DNA of 5,409 nucleotides from Bacteroidota bacterium. GTDB taxonomy: Bacteria > Bacteroidota > Kryptoniia > Kryptoniales > JAKASW01. The DNA is taken from assembly GCA_021796055.1 (NCBI GenBank), contig JAJYOS010000501.1, positions 1 to 5,409 of the forward strand, given 5' to 3'. Shown here one piece after another: positions 1-4,393 of this stretch. Every line of letters starts with the position of its first letter. Position 1 is the first letter of the stretch. The notes under the pieces are model-generated. The model searched no databases. It worked only from the letters and a program-made list of their open reading frames with translations, and was not told the DNA's origin. Made by a program: the position numbers and the translations under genes.

Positions 1-16
1 GTCGGCTTAACCCTCC

Positions 17-35
17 GCTACCCGGCGAGGGTAGC
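17..35. other. GC-rich hairpin at left edge
   Basis: A perfect 7-bp inverted repeat, GCTACCC (17-23) and GGGTAGC (29-35), encloses a 5-base loop GGCGA. It lies upstream of the hip promoter region and could end a transcript entering from the left. No T-run follows on + and none is clear on -, so calling it a rho-independent terminator would go too far. No convincing gene is visible in bases 1-222. Confidence 0.4.
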
Positions 36-56
36 ATTGTCAATGTTAGCATGTAT

Positions 57-74
57 TTACCGTTTACGCAGTAA
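57..74. promoter_or_regulatory. Operator-like palindrome O1 of the hip operon
   Basis: TTACCGTTTACGCAGTAA has the outer dyad TTAC-N10-GTAA. Counting the following AAA, it matches O3 (201-218) at 19 of 21 positions. It is the farthest upstream of three copies and lies about 80 bp before the -35 box. HipB proteins bind short palindromes upstream of their own operon, so a role as a HipB site is inferred from family behaviour and from the repetition. Confidence 0.7.
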
Positions 75-128
75 AAACCGCTGTCTATGCTTCCGCAGCC
101 TCTCGATAGAGCTCATAAACGGCTGTGC

Positions 129-146
129 TCACCGCTATAGCAGTAA
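129..146. promoter_or_regulatory. Operator-like palindrome O2 of the hip operon
   Basis: TCACCGCTATAGCAGTAA has the inner palindrome GCTATAGC and outer arms TCAC/GTAA. It starts exactly 72 bp after O1 and ends 6 bp before the -35 box at 153, so a bound repressor would touch RNA polymerase. The second base of the left arm differs (C for T), making it the most diverged of the three sites. Confidence 0.7.
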
Positions 147-152
147 TTATCA

Positions 153-181
153 TTGACAAATGATGGATTCCGATGTATCTT
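153..181 (+). promoter_or_regulatory. Likely sigma70-type promoter of hipBST
   Basis: A perfect -35 box TTGACA (153-158) is followed by a 17-bp spacer and a weaker -10 box TATCTT (176-181). Transcription would start near 187-189. The -35 box sits inside a perfect 6+6 inverted repeat (ATCATT 149-154, AATGAT 159-164, loop GACA), which could be a further protein site. O2 abuts the promoter upstream and O3 lies in the transcribed leader, so occupancy of both would bracket polymerase, consistent with autorepression. Confidence 0.6.
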
Positions 182-200
182 GAGCTAATGAAGGAGTAAA

Positions 201-218
201 TTACCGCTTAAGCAGTAA
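201..218. promoter_or_regulatory. Operator-like palindrome O3 in the hipB leader
   Basis: TTACCGCTTAAGCAGTAA is the most symmetric copy: outer arms TTAC/GTAA, one C/A mismatch, then the perfect core GCTTAAGC. It starts exactly 72 bp after O2 and ends 4 bases before the hipB ATG. It separates the only good Shine-Dalgarno (AAGGAG, 191-196) from the ATG by 26 bases. In RNA the same palindrome could fold (UUAC/GUAA plus GC/GC, loop UUAA) and bring the two within about 8 bases. Confidence 0.7.
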
Positions 219-222
219 AAAT

Positions 223-453
223 ATGGACAAGATAGACGACATAGCAGAAGCGGTCATCACTCACAGGAAGAAGGCCGGACTCACCCAGAAACAACTGGCC
301 GACCTGGCCGGAGTGGGCAAGACCGTCGTTTTCGATATCGAAAAAGGAAAGGCGTCTATTCGATTCGACACTCTCATGAAAGTACTCGACGCGCTCAACA
401 TACAGATCAGTCTGGATAGTCCGTTGATGAGGCGGATGAATGAGAAAAGCTAG
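223..453 (+). CDS. hipB: HipB-like HTH (Xre/Cro) regulator of a HipBST operon
   Basis: This 76-residue DNA-binding protein should repress its own operon and hold the Hip complex on DNA, as E. coli HipB does. Residues about 8-62 form one HTH_3/Xre domain. TQKQLADLAGV (21-31) gives helix 2 and the turn, and GKTVVFDIEKG (32-42) the recognition helix with its conserved I-E-K-G end. The rest is a short dimerising segment and a charged tail (RRMNEKS). It lacks the longer Trp-ending C-terminus of E. coli HipB. ATG 223 is the only in-frame ATG/GTG/TTG after the stop at 181-183. The usable AAGGAG lies 26 bases upstream, so initiation is either leader-structured or SD-independent. It overlaps hipS by 14 bases, implying co-translation. 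Family assignment is firm; the HipB role comes from the neighbours. Confidence 0.9.
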   Translation: MDKIDDIAEAVITHRKKAGLTQKQLADLAGVGKTVVFDIEKGKASIRFDTLMKVLDALNIQISLDSPLMRRMNEKS

Positions 454-748
454 AGTCTATAACTTCGGCATATATGCGGGAGAGCTCGTCGAAGTCGAAA
501 AGGGAAAATCCTACCGCTTCGAATACGACGGCGCATATAATGGCACACCTGTTTCTCTCTCCATGCCGGCTTCGCAGAAGGTGTATGAATTCGACAGGTT
601 TCCTCCGTTCTTCGAGGGACTTCTTCCCGAAGGAATGCAGCTCGAGGCGCTTATCCGCCAGACCAAGACAGACAGAGGCGATCTCTTCTCGCAGCTTCTC
701 ATCGTGGGCGGCGATCTCGTCGGCTCGGTGACTATCGAGGGCGAATGA
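440..748 (+). CDS. hipS: HipS-like antitoxin: stand-alone HipA N-terminal subdomain
   Basis: The 102 residues correspond to the N-terminal subdomain of HipA (couple_hipA / HipA_N), normally fused to the kinase. Visible family marks are the N-terminal beta segment (RVYNFGIYAGELVEVEKGKSYRFEYD), SLSMP (39-43), FPPFFEGLLPEG (54-65) and the closing DLFSQLLIVGGDLVGSV (81-97). In E. coli O127 HipBST the separate HipS is the antitoxin and blocks HipT by inserting a conserved Trp into the kinase site. That Trp follows the PEG motif in the HipS proteins I recall; here the position is Met66 and the protein has no Trp at all. A GAGG at 429-432, 7 bases before the ATG and inside the end of hipB, supports the start. 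The stop overlaps the hipT start as ATGA. The antitoxin role is inferred by homology. Confidence 0.85.
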   Translation: MRKARVYNFGIYAGELVEVEKGKSYRFEYDGAYNGTPVSLSMPASQKVYEFDRFPPFFEGLLPEGMQLEALIRQTKTDRGDLFSQLLIVGGDLVGSVTIEGE

Positions 749-1695
749 ATCGTTGTCCTATCACATACGAGCCGTGCGGAGATGAGAAGTATTCAAGGGA
801 GGGGCTCAGGCTGCTCGCGCGCGGCCTGACCGCGTTGAACGATATCCCGCTTACGCAGGAAGAGCAGCTGAGAGAAGCTGCGATACGTGCGACGAAGATG
901 TCTATCCAGGGTATCCAGCCGAAGCTCAGTGCAGTCCTGAACGTCAAGTCGAACTCGTTTGAAATCGCCGATAGGGGCGGAAGGTTCATCCTAAAACCGC
1001 AGAGTAACCTGTATCCGGAGCTTCCCGAGAACGAGGATCTTACGATGCGTCTTGCAAAGACGGCAGGTTTGGAAGTTCCTCTGCACGGAATGGTTTATTC
1101 ACAGGACAATCGTCTGACCTATTTTATACGGCGCTTCGACAGGTACGGCAGGAACGGGAAATACTCACTCGAAGACTTCGCGCAATTGTCAGGAAAGTCC
1201 CGGGACACTAAATATGATTATAGCATGGAAAAGGTTGCGGAGATAATCGAGAGATACTGTACATTTCCCGTCGTTGAGAAAGCGAAGTTGTTCAGACTCA
1301 CGCTGTTTAATTTCCTTGTCGGCAACGAAGATCAGCACCTGAAGAATTTTTCGCTGATCACGCGCGACGGCAAGGTATCGTTGTCGCCGGCCTACGATCT
1401 CATAAATACCACGATTGCGCTTCCGGCCCCGCAGGAGGAGATCGCACTTCCGGTGATGGGTAAGAAAAGAAACCTGACTCGGAAGATACTGATCGAATAC
1501 TGGGGGAAGGAACAGCTCGGTTTGAATGAGCGGACGATCGGCAACGTTGTGAACGAACTTGAACACGCTCTTCCCAATTGGAAAGAACTGATCGGAAAGA
1601 GCTTCTTATCCGAGAAGATGAGGGAGAAGTACTTCGGGCTGCTTCTGGAGCGGATGAAAATCATCTGGCAGACCAGCACTATCATGGGAGGGTAG
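745..1695 (+). CDS. hipT: HipT-like serine/threonine kinase toxin (HipA C-terminal kinase)
   Basis: A 316-residue HipA-fold kinase. Known HipA/HipT kinases inactivate an aminoacyl-tRNA synthetase by phosphorylation (GltX for HipA, TrpS for O127 HipT); the target here cannot be read from sequence. Motifs in order: N-terminal CPITYEP (4-10); glycine-rich loop KMSIQGIQPKLSA (51-63), with Ser53 the likely autophosphorylation site; ATP-binding lysine in FILKP (Lys84); RRFDR (129-133); SLEDFAQL (141-148); catalytic loop GNEDQHLKNFS (193-203), with Asp196 and Asn201 matching HipA Asp309 and Asn314; metal-binding YDL with Asp218. All catalytic residues are present, so the kinase should be active. The second loop serine of SIS-type HipT is Gln55. 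It starts inside the hipS stop (ATGA), with GAGGG at 737-741. With HipS it sums to 418 residues, near HipA length. Confidence 0.9.
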   Translation: MNRCPITYEPCGDEKYSREGLRLLARGLTALNDIPLTQEEQLREAAIRATKMSIQGIQPKLSAVLNVKSNSFEIADRGGRFILKPQSNLYPELPENEDLTMRLAKTAGLEVPLHGMVYSQDNRLTYFIRRFDRYGRNGKYSLEDFAQLSGKSRDTKYDYSMEKVAEIIERYCTFPVVEKAKLFRLTLFNFLVGNEDQHLKNFSLITRDGKVSLSPAYDLINTTIALPAPQEEIALPVMGKKRNLTRKILIEYWGKEQLGLNERTIGNVVNELEHALPNWKELIGKSFLSEKMREKYFGLLLERMKIIWQTSTIMGG

Positions 1696-1706
1696 CCGAG
1701 CTGTCC

Positions 1707-1730
1707 CAAAGATACCTTTGTCGCGTTTTT
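1707..1730 (+). terminator. Possible weak terminator after hipT
   Basis: CAAAG (1707-1711) and CTTTG (1716-1720) can pair around a 4-base loop, and a T5 run follows at 1726-1730, 12 bases after the hipT stop. The stem is short and AT-rich and the T-run is 5 bases away, so this is only a candidate. Nothing better is visible before the next gene. Confidence 0.3.
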
Positions 1731-1780
1731 ACAATACCGGAACAGCACGGTGCCGTAAGTTGTTTAGAATCTCAGTATAG

Positions 1781-1808
1781 GAATTTTGAATTCTCAATTT
1801 TGAATTGC
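1781..1808 (+). repeat. Degenerate tandem heptamer cluster 1 (GAATTTT type)
   Basis: Four 7-base units run in perfect register: GAATTTT (1781), GAATTCT (1788), CAATTTT (1795), GAATTGC (1802). The 11-mer AATTTTGAATT therefore occurs twice, 14 bp apart (1782 and 1796). It lies in the hipT-dinB spacer, where I see no gene. Confidence 0.6.
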
Positions 1809-1861
1809 CCACGGTAAGAATCCGACACATATATCATGTTTCGCATTTTGATCATTGTTCA

Positions 1862-1898
1862 GAGCTTAGTGTTTGGCATTTGGAATTTGCCTTTGCCC
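1862..1898 (+). repeat. Degenerate tandem heptamer cluster 2 (ATTTGGA type)
   Basis: GAGCTTAGTG is followed by GTTTGGC-, ATTTGGA-, ATTTGCC-like units, with TTTG at 1872, 1879, 1886 and 1892 (steps 7, 7, 6). The leading 10-mer is nearly the same as GAGTTTAGTG at 2631, which also precedes a gene. Bases 1696-1945 otherwise hold only the weak hip terminator and cluster 1; I could not find a convincing promoter for the next gene. Confidence 0.5.
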
Positions 1899-1945
1899 TT
1901 GGGAGCAATCCATCCAGGAAATTCAGAAATTATCGAGGAGGAGAA

Positions 1946-2440
1946 ATGATAGACAAACAATATCTGTTGCAGCTGCTCAGGAAAGAGACCGCAACCACCC
2001 TGAAGGTGATGCGTGCCTTTCCGGAGGACAAGCTCGCGTTCAAGCCGCATGAACGTTCATCGAGCGCCCGCGACGTGATGAGGACATGTACCTTCGGACT
2101 TTTTCTTATTCAGTCATATGTTTTGGGTGAGAAGATAGACAGGGCCATCTTCCAAACGTACGCGCCGGACAAGCTCTCGACTTTGATGGCTGATTTTGAG
2201 AAGACAGCGGGAAGCGTTGCTTCGGGAGTGGAAAGACTCTCCGATTCGGATCTCGCTAAATCTTTTGAGTTCGTGGGAAGAAAGACGGAGGCCGACGAGT
2301 TCATCGTCAGGATGATTCTCGACCAGGTGCATCACCGTGGGCAGCTTTCCGTTTACATTCGTCTTGCCGGCGGCAAGGTGCCGTCGATTTACGGACCGAG
2401 TGCAGACGATCCGGGAACGAACTTTCAACAAAAATCCTAA
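1946..2440 (+). CDS. DinB/YfiT-like four-helix-bundle protein, His triad incomplete
   Basis: A 164-residue cytoplasmic protein of the DinB_2/YfiT superfamily. These helical-bundle dimers often bind a metal through three histidines; some members are thiol transferases, but most lack a known reaction. The clearest signature is C-terminal: QVHHRGQLSVYIRLAGGKVP (127-146) followed by YGPSADD (149-155). The N-terminal helix (DKQYLLQLLRKET) and SSSARDVMR (38-46) also fit. In typical members a His follows the SARELxW-like stretch and another precedes HHRGQ; here those places hold Thr47 and Asp126, leaving His129/His130. Metal binding may therefore be altered. AGGAGG at 1936-1941, 4 bases before the ATG, fixes the start; the same frame is open upstream to a TTG at 1805, but through repeat DNA. 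No partner gene is evident, and the function is unknown. Confidence 0.8.
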   Translation: MIDKQYLLQLLRKETATTLKVMRAFPEDKLAFKPHERSSSARDVMRTCTFGLFLIQSYVLGEKIDRAIFQTYAPDKLSTLMADFEKTAGSVASGVERLSDSDLAKSFEFVGRKTEADEFIVRMILDQVHHRGQLSVYIRLAGGKVPSIYGPSADDPGTNFQQKS

Positions 2441-2442
2441 AC

Positions 2443-2484
2443 AAATTCAAAACGCGATATTCAAATATTCCATATCCATTTACT
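2443..2484 (-). repeat. Degenerate tandem heptamer cluster 3
   Basis: On the + strand the units read AAATTCA, AAACGCG, ATATTCA, AATATTC, CATATCC, ATTTACT, starting at 2443 and stepping by 7. Read on - they resemble the GAATTTT/TGAATTT units of clusters 1 and 2, so this copy is inverted. It begins 2 bases after the dinB-like stop and runs into the promoter at 2484. Confidence 0.5.
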
Positions 2485-2512
2485 TGACGGCTTTAGATAT
2501 CCAAATTATCAT
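2484..2512 (+). promoter_or_regulatory. Strong sigma70-type promoter upstream of the SRPBCC pair
   Basis: TTGACG (2484-2489, 5 of 6 to consensus), a 17-bp spacer and TATCAT (2507-2512, 5 of 6) make the best-formed promoter of the window by eye. The start site would be near 2519, leaving about 155 bases of leader before the first SRPBCC ATG. The leader has only small hairpins (GCGG/CCGC at 2538-2550, CCGC/GCGG at 2614-2624) and repeat DNA, with no gene. Confidence 0.55.
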
Positions 2513-2569
2513 GACACAGAACTTTTGATGATAACTTGCGGGCAATCCGCCTACTTCCCTGATATTTTT

Positions 2570-2660
2570 GGGTTTTGAATTTGTCCAGTCAAAATTATTT
2601 ATTTGTCGGGATACCGCAACGCGGCATTTAGAGTTTAGTGATTTGGATTTCAAATTTTAC
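2570..2660 (+). repeat. Degenerate heptamer repeat tract, clusters 4 and 5
   Basis: A first part (2570-2600) contains GTTTTGAATTTGTC and AAAATTATTTATTTG. A second part runs from GCATTTA (2624) through GAGTTTA, then GTGATTT, GGATTTC and AAATTTT, so that TTT recurs near multiples of 7 (2627, 2634, 2642, 2648, 2655). It ends right at the Shine-Dalgarno of the first SRPBCC gene. The sequence class matches clusters 1-3. Confidence 0.45.
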
Positions 2661-2673
2661 GAAAGGAGGAATT

Positions 2674-3114
2674 ATGAGCAAGGAAATGACGGTCACTGAT
2701 TCAATAACCATAGATGCCCCGACGTCGCGTGTCTGGGACACGCTCGTCAATCCGTCTTTGACGAAGAAGTACATGTTCGACTGCGAGGCGTTGTCGGACT
2801 GGAAGCCGGGAAGTCCGCTGGAATGGAAGGGGGCGGGTGATGGAAAAGTTTATGTGAAAGGGAATGTCGTCGAGATCGAGAAGGAGAAAGTTCTCCGCTA
2901 CACGGTGTTCGATCCGAACGGAGGCATGGAAGATACTCCATCGAATTATTTGACAGTTACATACTCGTTGACTCAAAAAGGGGGGAAGACGCAGCTCGAT
3001 GTTTCTCAAGGAGACTATGCAAGGGTCGAGAACGGACAGAAGAGATACGAAGAGACGGTGAATGGATGGGGAATTGTTTTGCAGAAGATCAAAGAGATAG
3101 CGGAGATGAAATAG
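2674..3114 (+). CDS. SRPBCC/AHSA1-family protein, first of a tandem pair
   Basis: A 146-residue START-like (SRPBCC) protein of the AHSA1 type, a helix-grip fold with a hydrophobic ligand cavity. Ligand and role are unknown; these bacterial proteins are usually stand-alone cytoplasmic binders. Signature order: the opening strand ITIDAPTSRVWDTLVNP, then KKYMFDCEALSDWKPGSPLEWKG, then VYVKGNVVEIEKEKVLRYTVFDP, an SNYLTVTYSL strand, and the long C-terminal helix NGWGIVLQKIKEIAE. AAGGAGGA at 2663-2670, 4 bases before the ATG, fixes the start; an upstream in-frame ATG at 2638 lies inside repeat DNA and lacks an SD. The second paralogue follows after 53 bases, so the two are probably one transcript from the 2484 promoter. 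Confidence 0.88.
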   Translation: MSKEMTVTDSITIDAPTSRVWDTLVNPSLTKKYMFDCEALSDWKPGSPLEWKGAGDGKVYVKGNVVEIEKEKVLRYTVFDPNGGMEDTPSNYLTVTYSLTQKGGKTQLDVSQGDYARVENGQKRYEETVNGWGIVLQKIKEIAEMK

Positions 3115-3122
3115 CAAATAAA

Positions 3123-3142
3123 CGGTCTCTGAGAAGGGACCG
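3123..3142 (+). other. Intercistronic hairpin between the SRPBCC genes
   Basis: CGGTCTC (3123-3129) pairs with GGGACCG (3136-3142), one pair being T-G, around the loop TGAGAA. GATTGTTTG follows, so it could attenuate or protect one cistron and set unequal output of the two paralogues. The T-content is too low for a confident terminator. Confidence 0.45.
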
Positions 3143-3167
3143 GATTGTTTGAAGGGAGAGAAAGACA

Positions 3168-3602
3168 ATGAACGAAGAGCCGGCTGTAAGTAAGGAAGTC
3201 GAAATAAGTGCGCCTGTGACCAAAGTCTGGGAAGCATTGACAAGTTCCGGCTATACGACGAAATACATGTATGCGCTGAATGTCGACTCGGATTGGAAAG
3301 AGGGAAGCCCTGTAACCTGGACCGGCGCTGCCGGCACGACAGAAGTGTATCGAAAGGGAAAGGTCCTGAAGGTCGAGCCGGGGAGACTTCTCAAGATTGC
3401 CGATTTCAATCCGGCGACCGGCGCAGCGGACATCGAAGAGAACTATGCTCATGTTAGTTATGAGTTGAAAGCCGACGGCAGTAAAACGGTGCTTACCGTA
3501 GTCACAGACCATCTCAACGGCGACGAGTCGAGGAGGAAGGACTCCGAAGGATTCTGGAACCGCGTCCTCCCGGCTCTGAAACAGCTGCTGGAGAACGAGT
3601 AG
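3168..3602 (+). CDS. SRPBCC/AHSA1-family protein, second of a tandem pair
   Basis: A 144-residue paralogue of the preceding gene with the same fold order: VEISAPVTKVWEALTSS, TKYMYALNVDSDWKEGSPVTWTG, VYRKGKVLKVEPGRLLKIADFNP, YAHVSYELK, and the helix FWNRVLPALKQLLENE. Shared blocks (VW, KYM, SDWK-GSP, W-G, VY-KG-V) show the pair arose by duplication. The sequences have drifted widely, especially in the DHLNGDESRRKDSEG stretch before the last helix, so the ligands probably differ. A GGGAG at 3154-3158, about 9 bases before the ATG, supports the start. It ends 26 bases from the end of the convergent MerR gene. Ligand and process are unknown; co-expression with the first copy is inferred from strand and spacing. 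Confidence 0.88.
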   Translation: MNEEPAVSKEVEISAPVTKVWEALTSSGYTTKYMYALNVDSDWKEGSPVTWTGAAGTTEVYRKGKVLKVEPGRLLKIADFNPATGAADIEENYAHVSYELKADGSKTVLTVVTDHLNGDESRRKDSEGFWNRVLPALKQLLENE

Positions 3603-3604
3603 CA

Positions 3605-3623
3605 CACCGCAGCTTCGGCGGTG
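3605..3623. terminator. Hairpin between convergent genes, possible bidirectional terminator
   Basis: CACCGC (3605-3610) pairs with GCGGTG (3618-3623) around AGCTTCG, which includes a TTCG. It lies between the stop of the second SRPBCC gene (3602) and the stop of the MerR gene (3628), the usual place for a shared terminator. Neither side has a real T-run (GTTAGTTCT on +), so termination may be partial or factor-assisted. Confidence 0.5.
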
Positions 3624-3627
3624 ACCG

Positions 3628-4377
3628 TTAGTTCTCCTCGCAGTAATATTCTATCGCTTCACTGAGGTACGCCGCCAATCCTGCTCGGTACTTCTCGAAA
3701 TATGCGGTAAAGCGTGGGTCTTCGATGTACAGTTTCCCCAGGCCGCGGTACATGTTCGGCTTGACCTCGTAAAAGTTGTTCAGATAAGCATGATGCCGGG
3801 CCACGAGAGCCTGTACCCTCTTGTCTCGGACAGGCGTACCCATGAGCGAAGCGAGCTGAAGCAGTATGCCGTCGAGCTCCTTGTTAACGGCCGCCCATTT
3901 CTCCTTCGACCATTTCTTCACCTTCACGTTCGTTTCGTCGACGAGCTTCGGATCCCAGCGTTGTCTCGCCTCTTCGGCATATGCTTGCGCCTCCTCCTTC
4001 GAGAGACCACCGTATAATTCTTCGTCAGACATTTCTGTTTTCTCTCCTTTCATTTTCCTTATTGTCTTGTCAATCGTATCCAACAGCGTATTGAGACGCT
4101 CCGCCCGTTTCTCCAGCTCTTTCCTGTGACCTTCGAGCGCCGCGATAGGATCGAATCCGGGACTGTCGAGTATCCTGGCGATATCGTCTAGACTGCAGTC
4201 GAGCTCCCTGAAGAACAGAATCTGCTGAAGCCGTAGAAGCTCCGCTCCGCCGTAGAATCTGTATCGGGCGTGATTGCGCGAGGCGGGTTTCAGGAGTCCG
4301 ATGTGATCGTAGTGGTGCAATGTCCTGACGCTCACTCCCGCGATCTTCGCGAGCTGCTGAACTGTGTATTCTTTCAT
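3628..4377 (-). CDS. MerR-family regulator with TipAS ligand-binding domain (TipAL/Mta type)
   Basis: A 249-residue activator; Streptomyces TipAL is about the same length. Residues 4-72 are the MerR winged HTH: YTVQQLAKIAGVSVRTLHHYD, then IGLLKP (26-31), RYRFY (38-42), and the helix LLRLQQILFFRELDCSLDDIARIL. Residues about 77-112 are the coiled-coil dimer helix. Residues about 116-249 are a TipAS domain, shown by MSDEELYGGLSKEEAQAY and MYRGLGKLYIEDPRF. TipAS domains bind bulky antibiotics; the Cys that TipAL uses for covalent thiopeptide capture falls at Val205, so the ligand is probably bound non-covalently, as in Mta-like proteins. ATG 4377 is chosen because GGAG sits 6 bases upstream; the longer TTG start at 4395 would lie in the -10 box. 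Autoactivation is implied by its own promoter. Confidence 0.9.
   Translation of the reverse strand: MKEYTVQQLAKIAGVSVRTLHHYDHIGLLKPASRNHARYRFYGGAELLRLQQILFFRELDCSLDDIARILDSPGFDPIAALEGHRKELEKRAERLNTLLDTIDKTIRKMKGEKTEMSDEELYGGLSKEEAQAYAEEARQRWDPKLVDETNVKVKKWSKEKWAAVNKELDGILLQLASLMGTPVRDKRVQALVARHHAYLNNFYEVKPNMYRGLGKLYIEDPRFTAYFEKYRAGLAAYLSEAIEYYCEEN
4030..4050 (-). promoter_or_regulatory. Internal ribosome binding site and ATG for a TipAS-only isoform
   Basis: Within the MerR gene, AAAGGAGAGA (4050-4041 on -) is followed 8 bases later by ATG (4032-4030), the codon for Met116. This Met begins the TipAS domain (MSDEELYGG). In Streptomyces, tipA yields full-length TipAL and a C-terminal TipAS from such an in-frame internal start. 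A 134-residue ligand-binding isoform is therefore plausible here. The GGAG-to-ATG distance (11) is slightly long. Confidence 0.5.
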
Positions 4378-4393
4378 CGTAATCTCCGGTAAC

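Noticed and set aside
100..114. CTCT-CGAT-AGAG and GAGCTC palindromes between O1 and O2
   Set aside because: These are short, common palindromes unlike O1-O3 and not repeated elsewhere in the leader.
1..156. Open + frame from the left edge to the TGA at about 154-156
   Set aside because: The peptide is Cys/Arg-rich without domain character, runs through operators O1 and O2, and has no ribosome binding site. It is most likely chance.
440..1695. hipS and hipT as one hipA broken by a frameshift
   Set aside because: Each protein has its own well-placed Shine-Dalgarno, HipS ends after a complete subdomain, HipT opens with its own conserved CPITYEP segment, and the ATGA overlap is normal coupling. 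The split is a known architecture.
1189..1748. - strand open frames opposite hipT
   Set aside because: They are shadows of the kinase gene; the + frame carries all HipA kinase motifs.
1805..1945. N-terminal extension of the DinB-like gene from TTG 1805
   Set aside because: It reads through heptamer repeat DNA, has no Shine-Dalgarno, and adds 47 residues before the normal domain start. ATG 1946 has AGGAGG.
1781..2660. CRISPR array or insertion-sequence ends
   Set aside because: The repeats are 7-bp degenerate units without unique spacers of constant length, and no transposase, terminal inverted repeats or target duplication are seen.
2701..3605. Long - strand open frames (2701-3243 and 3015-3605) opposite the SRPBCC genes
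   Set aside because: They are antisense shadows with Arg/Pro/Leu-rich low-quality sequence and no ribosome binding sites, opposite two well-recognised + strand domains.
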